Below, piece after piece: positions 42,621 through 50,716 of a DNA stretch of 53,290 nt. A program made the translations under genes and the position numbers. Origin of the DNA: Alphaproteobacteria bacterium UBA3002 (GTDB taxonomy: Bacteria > Pseudomonadota > Alphaproteobacteria > Rickettsiales > UBA3002); contig DDZS01000047.1 in the NCBI GenBank assembly GCA_002346425.1, positions 1 to 53,290 of the forward strand. Direction: 5' to 3'. Positions within the stretch are counted from its first letter, which is position 1. Each line of letters begins with the position of its first letter. The notes under the pieces were generated by a model. That model ran no database searches and was not told where the DNA came from. It saw only the letters and a program-made list of their open reading frames with translations.

Positions 42621-43631
42621 TTACCACTGCGATAAGCGCACGCGTTGCGTCATCTTGGTTAATTCGTCGATCAGCGCTTGCTGCATGGCCGCATCATACC
42701 GTTCCGCTTGCTGCGATAGTAGAATTTTTAACACGTCCACGTAACGTGCAGCGAGTTTGTGATGCACATCCGCCTGCCGGTCAAAGACATGCTGCATGAA
42801 AAGATACATCTCAAAACAGACCTTTACCGCGTTATCATGTCCAAACGTGCCTGCACGGCTTTTGAGGGAGAGCAATAGTTGCAATACTTCTTTTTTGCTA
42901 TTGCCGTTAACGCGCAATTGTTGCACCGCGTTTTCTAACGCGAGGACATCGCCGCCGATCCAGGATGCGGACTCTTCTTTAAATGCATCAATCGACGCTT
43001 GCGCCTCTACCAACACTTCTTGGGTAATCAGCTGATCAAGCGGCATGGTGAGGTTCGCCTGCTTGCGGATGCGTTTGTCGTTGGGTACCATATAGGCGCG
43101 CCCATTATTGCGCGACTGATTCACGCCGAGCACTTTGATTGGTTCCTCGACGCGGAGTTCTTTCATCCCGGGTGGGGGATTACCGCGACGGCGACGATCC
43201 GGGCCAGTAAATTTTTCTGAAATAATAAAATCGGGTGGATGATCGATCGAACGTTTTAACCGGGCGAAAAGCGACTGGCTGGTAAAGGGTTTAACCAGAA
43301 ACTCACTCATGCCGCTGTCACGCGCAGATTTAACATCAGAAATTTCCGCGCGTGCAGTACTCATCATGATTGGCATCATGATGTTTTGATTGTAGCTGGG
43401 ATCGCGGAGTAGTTTGCCTAAGTCAGTTCCATTCGTCGATTCGAGTTCCCATTCGGTAATCAGAAGATCGATGCCTTCCTCTTGCGCAATGTCTAGGACT
43501 TCGGAACCTTTAGAAACAATGGTGATATTTTCAAAACCCATGCCGCGCAGCGCTTGTTTCATCACATTGGCGATGCGCACATCCGCATCGGCAAGAACGA
43601 TATGGGTTTTACTTAAATCATTGGCCTTCAA
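42621..43631 (-). CDS. Response regulator with Glu at the phospho-acceptor position and an unknown C-terminal domain
   Basis: A 336-residue protein. Residues 8-130 form a CheY-like receiver with the acidic pair (Asp15, Asp17), the Ser/Thr switch (STA 91-93) and VKPF (Lys114), but the usual phosphorylated Asp is Glu60 (LLITEWELES). A linker follows, then a helical domain (about 205-336) I do not recognise, containing segments such as ENAVQQLRVNGNSKKEVLQ. Asp-to-Glu often mimics the phosphorylated state. It lies 15 bp after the EAL gene on the same strand, so the two are probably one operon. Confidence 0.85.
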   Translation of the reverse strand: MKANDLSKTHIVLADADVRIANVMKQALRGMGFENITIVSKGSEVLDIAQEEGIDLLITEWELESTNGTDLGKLLRDPSYNQNIMMPIMMSTARAEISDVKSARDSGMSEFLVKPFTSQSLFARLKRSIDHPPDFIISEKFTGPDRRRRGNPPPGMKELRVEEPIKVLGVNQSRNNGRAYMVPNDKRIRKQANLTMPLDQLITQEVLVEAQASIDAFKEESASWIGGDVLALENAVQQLRVNGNSKKEVLQLLLSLKSRAGTFGHDNAVKVCFEMYLFMQHVFDRQADVHHKLAARYVDVLKILLSQQAERYDAAMQQALIDELTKMTQRVRLSQW

Positions 43632-43646
43632 TTACTCAGTCCCCTA

Positions 43647-44999
43647 TTACGCGCCTTCGGCCTCATGCGAGGCATCCTCTTTGACTTCAGGCATACCGAA
43701 GTAATATCCTTGTAACATCTCAACCCCCAGTTCCATAAGCATTTTTGCAATTTCGCCATTTTCGACGAATTCTGCAACAGAACGTAGGCCAAAAGCGTTG
43801 GTGAAATCCAACAGGGTTTTCACAAAGAAACGATTATCCGCGCTATCGACCAGGTCTTTCACAAAGGACCCATCAATTTTAACCATGTCGACCGATAGGG
43901 TTTTCAACTGCCGGAACGATGTATAACCGGAACCGAAATCATCTAGCGCGACCTGGCAACCGAAAGATTGAATTTCCGCCACAAATACGGCCGTGTGTTG
44001 TAAGTCACGATGCGCGGCGGTTTCTGTGATTTCCACGATTAAACGCTCGGCGATCTCTGGCGTTTCCGTCATCAATTCGCAGAATAAATGCATCCATTGC
44101 GCGTTATGTGTGGTTAGATTGGAAATATTGAACGCGATATTGGTGGTGGGGTCGCGACGTAACTCTTTCACTACCATTTTCAATACGCGCTCATCGATAA
44201 TGTCGATCAGGCCCATACGCTCCGCGATCGGGATCAAGGCGCCCGCGGAGGAAATTTTCCCATCATCACTGCGAATTCGTAACAATGCTTCGACATGCGC
44301 CAATGAACCATCTTTGCTGTTAATAATCGGCTGATAGGCCAACAACAGCCGATTTTCTTCAATCGCTTTATGCAGGTAATTTGCCAGACTCATTTCCTGG
44401 CGGTGCCAAGCGGCGATTTCTTCAGAGGCATCATATTTGCGAATTGCCTGATCGCTGATCGTATGATCATGCGTTGCGAGATAGGCCATGCTCAATGCTT
44501 CTTCGACATTTTTCGCCTGTGTCGGGAAACATACGGTGGCGACCGAACAGAAGCAATGGATTGCACTAATATTGGAATTGAAAGTCAAATCTTTGATGGC
44601 AGAGAGCATGCGCCCAGCCAAATAATCGACTTCCGATTCTCCGGCATGATTAAGAATCACGCCTAACTCATCGCGCTGGACGCGGAACACTTCGTCTTCA
44701 ACGCCAATGATTGTGCTGACTTGATCGTAAATTTTCTGCATCACTTCTTCCGAAGCAGGTGCGCCTGCCGCACGGAGAATCATTGGCATATTGTTGACGC
44801 GCAAGATGACAAGCGCACCTTCATGTTGCCCATCGCTTTTGGCCATGGTGTTTTCCAGCGCCGTAATAAAGCGACCGGGGTAGCCATCGGTCATCTCCGC
44901 CGCATTGGTCATACCCGTTCTTGGCGGGTAGGTTCCCGCCTTCACCAGCGGGTCTGCCGGCTTTTCTGGCGGGGAAAAATAGGTCGATACGTCTTGCAT
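43647..44999 (-). CDS. EAL-domain c-di-GMP phosphodiesterase with a degenerate GGDEF domain
   Basis: A 450-residue cytoplasmic protein. The N-terminal half is GGDEF-like, but the signature is replaced by QRDEL (108-112), so it should not make c-di-GMP. The EAL domain (about 205-440) retains the catalytic set: EALLRI (Glu237), Asn291, Glu323, DDFGSGY (Asp353, Asp354), Lys374, Glu410 and Gln430. It should therefore hydrolyse c-di-GMP to pGpG. A GGAGAAG ribosome-binding site directly precedes the ATG. It is upstream of the Glu60 response regulator in the same direction. Confidence 0.93.
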   Translation of the reverse strand: MQDVSTYFSPPEKPADPLVKAGTYPPRTGMTNAAEMTDGYPGRFITALENTMAKSDGQHEGALVILRVNNMPMILRAAGAPASEEVMQKIYDQVSTIIGVEDEVFRVQRDELGVILNHAGESEVDYLAGRMLSAIKDLTFNSNISAIHCFCSVATVCFPTQAKNVEEALSMAYLATHDHTISDQAIRKYDASEEIAAWHRQEMSLANYLHKAIEENRLLLAYQPIINSKDGSLAHVEALLRIRSDDGKISSAGALIPIAERMGLIDIIDERVLKMVVKELRRDPTTNIAFNISNLTTHNAQWMHLFCELMTETPEIAERLIVEITETAAHRDLQHTAVFVAEIQSFGCQVALDDFGSGYTSFRQLKTLSVDMVKIDGSFVKDLVDSADNRFFVKTLLDFTNAFGLRSVAEFVENGEIAKMLMELGVEMLQGYYFGMPEVKEDASHEAEGA

Positions 45000-45047
45000 C
45001 TTCTCCTCAAATTTTCACTCACATCCTTCCAGAATCGCACAAGAAGG

Positions 45048-45062
45048 TTAACAAAAGTCTAA
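45048..45062. promoter_or_regulatory. CtrA-like site (TTAA-N7-CTAA)
   Basis: TTAA, seven bases, CTAA, which differs by one base from the CtrA consensus TTAA-N7-TTAA. It is about 50-60 bp upstream of the EAL phosphodiesterase start. A motif of this length may occur by chance once or twice in a window of this size. Confidence 0.3.
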
Positions 45063-45097
45063 GATTTTAAAAAAATTTGTCAGGCTTTAGAACGAAT

Positions 45098-45976
45098 CTA
45101 ACCCGAAAAGGTAATGGCAAGCGCGAAAAAGAAGCCCACCCAGGGATTTATTTTAAATAAAAAGAGCGCCTTGCCCGCGTCGCGCGGCACAAATGTGACA
45201 GTTTGGGTAAACAGCAGGCAAATCGCGGCTAACCAAGCGGGCCAGAACAGGGAATGCGCAGACGTGATTACCCCGGTCGCCGCGAAGATGGAGGCAGTCA
45301 GCAAATAACAGGCACCAATGGCTAAGCGGTTCCAACGTCCAAAGTGAATAGCGGTCGATTTAATGCCGATGCGCAAATCGTCTTCGATATCCTGATGCGC
45401 ATAAATCGTGTCATAGCCTATCGTCCACGCGATGGCGGCAAGATACAGTAGTGCAGGCACGAGGCTAAAAGTATCGGTCATGGCAAACCAGCCAAACCAG
45501 ACGCCCATATTAAACGTTAGCCCGAGAAAGGCTTGCGGCCACCAGGTGATGCGTTTCATGCGCGGATACAGGATAATCAACACGAGCACTGGCACGGCTA
45601 ACATAAACAATTTTGGATTGAGCGCCCAGCAAATGGCAGCAGCGGCAATCAATAACACGAGCAGCCCGATCATCGCCTGTCGCAAGGTGAGTGTGCCCGC
45701 GGCCAATGGGCGGGTTGCGGTCCGTGCGACATGACGGTCAAGGTCGCGATCGGTCATATCGTTGATCACACATCCAGCCGAGCGCATGAGCAGTGCGCCA
45801 AGGGCCAGCAGGATCATCGTCATGGCATCCGGCGTACCCGCCGCCAATGCGCCCCACCAGGCGGGCCACAAGACAAGCCAGGTTCCCACCGGTTTATCGA
45901 AGCGGGTAAGCGCAATCCAAGGGGCGAGCTTTACGGTCATGCGCGCCACTGTAGCGGCGGCATTGGCGTTTGTCAT
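45098..45976 (-). CDS. ubiA: 4-hydroxybenzoate polyprenyltransferase
   Basis: Attaches the isoprenoid tail to 4-hydroxybenzoate in ubiquinone synthesis, at the inner membrane. It has about nine helices and both Asp-rich motifs, NDMTDRDLDRHVARTATRPL and the YAHQDIEDD segment. I chose the ATG at 45976 (MTNANAAATVARMT, 292 residues); the longer frame adds 19 residues and overlaps the divergent rsmE start. The intervening 40 bp must hold both promoters. The ubiquinone it supplies feeds the respiratory chain ending at the aa3 oxidase. Confidence 0.94.
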   Translation of the reverse strand: MTNANAAATVARMTVKLAPWIALTRFDKPVGTWLVLWPAWWGALAAGTPDAMTMILLALGALLMRSAGCVINDMTDRDLDRHVARTATRPLAAGTLTLRQAMIGLLVLLIAAAAICWALNPKLFMLAVPVLVLIILYPRMKRITWWPQAFLGLTFNMGVWFGWFAMTDTFSLVPALLYLAAIAWTIGYDTIYAHQDIEDDLRIGIKSTAIHFGRWNRLAIGACYLLTASIFAATGVITSAHSLFWPAWLAAICLLFTQTVTFVPRDAGKALFLFKINPWVGFFFALAITFSG

Positions 45977-46016
45977 CTGCGGCAAAATCCGTATATAGTA
46001 GCCGCAAAGGAACGAC

Positions 46017-46778
46017 GTGTCGGAAACTGCCATTAAAACCCGCCTCTATGTAAGCGCGCCGCTGACGGCGCAAACGCCGTTACTGCTCGAAGGCGATCAG
46101 GCGCATTTTTTAAGTCGGGTGCTCCGCCTACAAAGCGGCGATGCGGTGGCCTTATTCAATGGGCGTGATGGGTTATGGCGCGCTACGGTGCAGGAGCTGC
46201 GCAAAAAACAGGTCGACCTTCGGATTGAATCGCAATTAAAACCGCAAACCACCGTCCCCGATTGCCGGGTATGCTTTGCGCCCATCAAATTTGGCAAGAT
46301 CGATTATCTGGCGCAAAAGATGACCGAGCTGGGCGCGGCCGCTCTGCAGCCGGTATTAACGCAATATACCAATGTAAACCGCGTCAATACGGAGCGCTTG
46401 CATTCGAATGCAATCGAAGCCGCAGAACAATGCGAGCGATTGAGCATTCCGGACGTGCATGAACCCGTTAGTTTACCGGAATTGTTAGCGGCATGGCCAA
46501 AAGACCTGCCACTGGTATTTGCGGATGAGAGTGGCGCGTGCCCACCGGTACGGGATCAACTAAACACTGCGCCGGTACCGAACGGATGGGGAATCCTTAT
46601 CGGTCCTGAAGGCGGTTTTGCGCCGGAAGAGGGTGAGCTGATCCGTGCTCAGCCTTACACAATCGGCATCGGATTAGGACCGCGCATCTTGCGCGCCGAC
46701 ACCGCCGCCCTAAGTTTACTTGCAATTACGCAAACCTATTGGGGAGACTGGCATCAGGCTCCACATTTCATGCCTTGA
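46017..46778 (+). CDS. rsmE: 16S rRNA (uracil-1498-N3)-methyltransferase
   Basis: SPOUT-class enzyme methylating U1498 in helix 44 of 16S rRNA. The 253-residue protein has the GPEGGFAPEEGELI loop and the LGPRILRADTAAL knot segment, both diagnostic. It starts at GTG 46017 behind AAGGAA. Its 3' end is 11 bp upstream of the gshA start. Confidence 0.95.
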   Translation: MSETAIKTRLYVSAPLTAQTPLLLEGDQAHFLSRVLRLQSGDAVALFNGRDGLWRATVQELRKKQVDLRIESQLKPQTTVPDCRVCFAPIKFGKIDYLAQKMTELGAAALQPVLTQYTNVNRVNTERLHSNAIEAAEQCERLSIPDVHEPVSLPELLAAWPKDLPLVFADESGACPPVRDQLNTAPVPNGWGILIGPEGGFAPEEGELIRAQPYTIGIGLGPRILRADTAALSLLAITQTYWGDWHQAPHFMP

Positions 46779-46789
46779 GGAGGATGCCA

Positions 46790-48019
46790 GTGTCGAGTGC
46801 CATTATTACCCAATTAACCGAAACGCTGCGCGCCCAAGAGCAGGAGGTGGCCGACTGGTTCCACGCTGCCTTTACCGCGACGCCGCCCAGTTTTTACAGT
46901 TCGGTCGATATTCGCCATGCCGGGTATAAAATCGCGCCAGTCGATACGAATCTGTTTCCGGCAGGATTCAATCATCTGTCTGAACCGTCGCAAAAACGCG
47001 CGGTACAGTTGATCGAAGCCTTCATGCAAAAACTGTCGCATCCGGTTAAAAAAGTGATGATCATTCCAGAAAATCACACGCGCAATCTGGGTTATCTCGA
47101 TAACTTACAGGCGTTATTATCACTGCTGCAGCGCGCCGGTTACGAAGTGCGGATCGGTAGCTTGCAGGCGGAAGAAGGTGAAGCAATTCATTTGCAGGAT
47201 TCCTCTGGCCAGTCATTGGTGCAACAACCGTTGGAAAAAGACGGGAACACGCTGAAGACCGACTGCGATTTTGTGCCGGATGTGATTATTATCAATAACG
47301 ACATGACCTCCGGCTCACCGGCGATTTTGAAGGGCATTACGCAAACGATTATTCCGGCCATTGGCCAAGGCTGGTATCGCCGCAAGAAAAGCATTCACTT
47401 CGATGCCTATCGCGACGTCAGTTACGAATTTGCACAGGCGTTTCAATTGGACCCGTGGTTGCTACGCGCCGAATTTCATAAATGCGGGTTGATCGATTTC
47501 AAAGAACGCAAAGGCATTGAATGCGTTGCGCTGGGCGTGGAAAAAATCCTGCGCGTCGTGCGCGAACGTTATGCGCAATATAACGTAAAAGTAGACCCGT
47601 ATGTCTTCATCAAAGCCGATTCCGGCACCTATGGCATGGGCATCATGACCGCCAAAAGCGGCGAAGATGTGTATGAAATGAATAAAAAAAGCCGCAACAA
47701 AATGGACGTGATTAAAGAAGGCGTGCACACTTCGGAAGTGATCATCCAAGAAGGCGTCCCCACTATCGATGTTATCGACGGCGGCATCGCCGAACCGATG
47801 CTTTACCTCATCGACGGCACGCCGATGGGCGGTGCCTACCGCATCAACGAGGAACGCGATACCTACACCAATCTCAACGCCCGCGGCATGCGCTTCCAAC
47901 CCATGTGCGCTAACGATTCCGAAGAATGCATGAGCCGCCTTTCCCCCCTCGGTCTCGTGGCTAAACTAGCGACGCTAGCCGCCAGCCGGGAGGAATACGG
48001 CGATGATTATATGATTTAG
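46790..48019 (+). CDS. gshA: Glutamate-cysteine ligase, Acidithiobacillus ferrooxidans-type
   Basis: First step of glutathione synthesis, joining glutamate and cysteine. The 409-residue protein matches the family found in A. ferrooxidans and various alphaproteobacteria rather than the E. coli type, with the C-terminal GGAYRINEERDTYTNLNARG and KADSGTYGMGIM segments. I start at GTG 46790, because GAGGAGG at 46777-46783 lies 6 bp upstream; the ATG at 46784 is directly against the ribosome-binding site. It follows rsmE closely and converges on the pilin-like gene with 3 bp between stops. Confidence 0.9.
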   Translation: MSSAIITQLTETLRAQEQEVADWFHAAFTATPPSFYSSVDIRHAGYKIAPVDTNLFPAGFNHLSEPSQKRAVQLIEAFMQKLSHPVKKVMIIPENHTRNLGYLDNLQALLSLLQRAGYEVRIGSLQAEEGEAIHLQDSSGQSLVQQPLEKDGNTLKTDCDFVPDVIIINNDMTSGSPAILKGITQTIIPAIGQGWYRRKKSIHFDAYRDVSYEFAQAFQLDPWLLRAEFHKCGLIDFKERKGIECVALGVEKILRVVRERYAQYNVKVDPYVFIKADSGTYGMGIMTAKSGEDVYEMNKKSRNKMDVIKEGVHTSEVIIQEGVPTIDVIDGGIAEPMLYLIDGTPMGGAYRINEERDTYTNLNARGMRFQPMCANDSEECMSRLSPLGLVAKLATLAASREEYGDDYMI

Positions 48020-48022
48020 GGG

Positions 48023-48823
48023 CTAGAGTCCTGTGATGATATGAAGCGAACAGGCAGTAGTGTTTTTGCCTAGATCGTAATTTTGTGCATCGATGGCGCA
48101 GTCAGGGCTATTCGCTGGTTTATACGTGCGGACAAAGCCGTAACCCGGTTGACCGTCGTCCAGTTTTTTATCGAGATTCCATAATTCTTCAGATTTGAAG
48201 AGTGGAGATGCTGGCAACCCTGAAGCTGCATCATCCGCACCTATCAATAAAGCATTTCCATAGTTACCATCGAAGGAATTTGGATTACTTATAACAGAGC
48301 CCAAATAACGTATGTATATTCCTCCATTCGAAAGTTTGGTTGCCGGGATATTCTGCCCTGCGAGGGCGTCTCTATTGGTTGTATTGGCAGAAATACCCGT
48401 ATAATTGCCTTCGATTAGACCAGCATTCGCCAAATGTTGCCATGCGCGAAATGCTTCAAACCCCGTTGCAGTAGTCGTCGCTTCTTTAATTTGACCATCC
48501 CCATTCCCGTTGCAGGTCTGCGTGCCACTTCCTGTGTCTGTACCGGGTGCTGTACACTCTCCTCCAACGTTGCCGATATTCGCATTTTTCCAGAAATCCG
48601 TCGCGTTTTTCATGTCTCCCGGTAAGGCAAAATATTTGTCACGAAACGTGAGTGCCGCAGTCTTAATTTGCTGAACTTGCGTAGTTACGCTGCGCAATTC
48701 GGCCGCGCGGATGAGCGATTGCCCCGTTAGAATCCCCCCTGTCAGCAGGCCGAGGATCACGAGGACAATAGATAGTTCTACTAAGCTGAATGCTTTTTCA
48801 GCGGCAGGGGATAAATTGGGCAT
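48023..48823 (-). CDS. Type IV pilin-like / pseudopilin protein (orphan)
   Basis: A 266-residue protein with a prepilin-type N-terminus: a short leader, cleavage between Ala11 and Phe12 (KA-FSLVELS) with Glu at +5, and one hydrophobic helix (LSIVLVILGLLTGGILTG). The residue before cleavage is Ala rather than Gly. The globular region has a Cys pair around residues 98 and 110 flanking a Gly/Thr-rich loop, then NGNGDGQI, which resembles a Ca-binding loop. No other pilus or type II secretion gene is in the window, so assembly partners must be elsewhere. Confidence 0.82.
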   Translation of the reverse strand: MPNLSPAAEKAFSLVELSIVLVILGLLTGGILTGQSLIRAAELRSVTTQVQQIKTAALTFRDKYFALPGDMKNATDFWKNANIGNVGGECTAPGTDTGSGTQTCNGNGDGQIKEATTTATGFEAFRAWQHLANAGLIEGNYTGISANTTNRDALAGQNIPATKLSNGGIYIRYLGSVISNPNSFDGNYGNALLIGADDAASGLPASPLFKSEELWNLDKKLDDGQPGYGFVRTYKPANSPDCAIDAQNYDLGKNTTACSLHIITGL

Positions 48824-48893
48824 AGTGTTACTCTGTCCATAATTTCTTCAAATATACACTTTCAATCCTAATAAAACGTTAATTTTATTCGGA

Positions 48894-50597
48894 TTAATTG
48901 ACTAATCGCGAGGCGGGCAGAGTGATCGTCACCGTGGTGCCGCTGCCGACTTTACTGTGTAAGGCCAAGGTGCCGCCGTGGAGTTCGGCGAACATTTTAC
49001 ATAAAGGTAGACCTAAGCCGGTGCCTTCGTGGCTTTGATTGCGGTGAACCTGCCCAAAGACGGAAAGCGCTTTTTGGATTTCCTGTTCGGGAATCCCAAT
49101 CCCGGTATCGGTGACGGAGAGTTGTACCTGTTTCAGATGATTTTGCCCGGCGGTCAATGTGATGGTGCCATCAACGGGAGTGAACTTAATCGCATTAGAC
49201 AGCAGGTTCAGCAAGATTTGCCGTAATTTTCGTTTATCCGCCCGTATTTGAAACGCATGTTCCGGGGCGCGGACTTTAAGCGCGATGCGCTTACTGCGTG
49301 CTTTTTCCTGAATGATGCGGGCGCATTCGTCCATGACGCTAGCAACATCAATCACTTCTTCGTGCAGTTCGAGTTTGCCTGCCTCGCCTTTGGAGAATTC
49401 GAGGATATCGTTGATCAGCTGCAGCAGATGGCTACCGCATAAATTGATATCATGAATCCGCTCGCGCTGCTTATCATTCAGGTCGCCAAAATATCCGGCA
49501 TTGATCATCTCGGAAAAACCGATGATGGCATTAAGCGGCGTGCGTAGCTCATGGCTCATATTCGCCAGAAATTCAGATTTCGCCTGACTGGCGAGAATCG
49601 CGGAGCTTTCGGACGCTTCCACCCGCATGATTTGCTTGGCCATTGCGAGCGCAAAATACGAAAGCACCGAGCCAAAGATGGTAAAGATCGCCAAAAAGCT
49701 TACATCTTTGACACGTGAATTGCGCCAATCTTCCAGAAAATCGGATTCGTCGATCACGATCGATAAATAAATCGGCAGATTCTCCAGCTGTTCGAAGGAG
49801 AAAATTTTAATGCTGTTATGAATCTTTTTATGATCACTGATGACGTCCGTTGGATTTAACCGGGCAACCGGCAGCTCCTTTTTGATCGCGTCGATCGTTT
49901 CAGGTTTTTCATCGACCGAAAGCGCTTTGCCGGTAAATAGCGTTTCGCCAGCCGCGTTCATTAATACCATGTAGCGATTCGCGCCGCCCTCGACGGAAAT
50001 AAAGAAATCGGTAAAGGCATTGGGGTCGATCACGGCCATGACCATGCCGCCAAATTCGCCATCCACGGTGTCGATGCGGCGGCCGGTGAGTATGAGTTCG
50101 TAATCCTGATCGTGCTGCGCGGTCACAGCGTAATGCTCGCTATTGCTCTCGCGCAGTTCCTGAAACAGCGGGTGCTGCGTAAAATCCGACTCGTATAAAA
50201 TGCGATTTTGATAGCCGCGTTTGAATGCGGCGACACGGGTGGTGCCATTGGCATCGATTAAAAGGAGGGCCGCAATCTGTGGCGCTTCGTCGACCCAGAC
50301 GCGCATATTATTTTCCACGTCTTCGATCACGTTATTGCCGAAGAGTTCGTTATAATACCAGCGCTCGGTCACGCGTTGCATGGTCAGATCAACCGCGAGA
50401 AAGGTCAGCTGAATCCGGTCTGCCATAATGCGGCTTAAGCGTTCGGCGTTTTTTTTGCCTTCATCAAAGGCGGTTTCATAAGAACGGAAGGCCTGCCATG
50501 TGATCAATAAGCAGACGAGCAGCATGATCAACGCGCTAAAGGCGATAATTGCTTTGACCCCCGGGGGCCTGATCCATCTTGACTCACGTTTGACCAT
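48894..50597 (-). CDS. Sensor histidine kinase with an extracytoplasmic Cache-like domain
   Basis: A 567-residue membrane kinase: transmembrane helix (about 14-35), a 260-residue periplasmic region resembling a double Cache ligand-binding domain (with LLLIDANGTTRVA and GEFGGMVMAVIDP), second transmembrane helix (299-320), HisKA with SHELRTPLNAIIGFSEMI (His349), and HATPase with NLLSNAIKFTP, GIGIPEQE and GTGLGLPLCK. No partner regulator is adjacent. It diverges from the YifB gene across 119 bp. The ligand cannot be predicted. Confidence 0.93.
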   Translation of the reverse strand: MVKRESRWIRPPGVKAIIAFSALIMLLVCLLITWQAFRSYETAFDEGKKNAERLSRIMADRIQLTFLAVDLTMQRVTERWYYNELFGNNVIEDVENNMRVWVDEAPQIAALLLIDANGTTRVAAFKRGYQNRILYESDFTQHPLFQELRESNSEHYAVTAQHDQDYELILTGRRIDTVDGEFGGMVMAVIDPNAFTDFFISVEGGANRYMVLMNAAGETLFTGKALSVDEKPETIDAIKKELPVARLNPTDVISDHKKIHNSIKIFSFEQLENLPIYLSIVIDESDFLEDWRNSRVKDVSFLAIFTIFGSVLSYFALAMAKQIMRVEASESSAILASQAKSEFLANMSHELRTPLNAIIGFSEMINAGYFGDLNDKQRERIHDINLCGSHLLQLINDILEFSKGEAGKLELHEEVIDVASVMDECARIIQEKARSKRIALKVRAPEHAFQIRADKRKLRQILLNLLSNAIKFTPVDGTITLTAGQNHLKQVQLSVTDTGIGIPEQEIQKALSVFGQVHRNQSHEGTGLGLPLCKMFAELHGGTLALHSKVGSGTTVTITLPASRLVN

Positions 50598-50637
50598 AAA
50601 CTCCTAGTCCATTGTGTTGCAGTCTGCCGCAGAGAAG

Positions 50638-50652
50638 TTAATTAAACGCTAA
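50638..50652. promoter_or_regulatory. CtrA-like site (TTAA-N7-CTAA)
   Basis: TTAA, seven bases, CTAA, identical in its fixed bases to the site at 45048. It lies 41-55 bp upstream of the Cache kinase start and 65-79 bp upstream of the YifB gene, in their shared intergenic region. Confidence 0.3.
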
Positions 50653-50716
50653 GAAAAGGTTATTATTTCGTTACTTTCTGCTTTTTTATTCACACACCCT
50701 ATGGCAGACCTAAGAC

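Noticed and set aside
43647..44999. Diguanylate cyclase activity of the GGDEF-like region
   Set aside because: The signature is QRDEL instead of GG(D/E)EF, so synthesis of c-di-GMP is unlikely.
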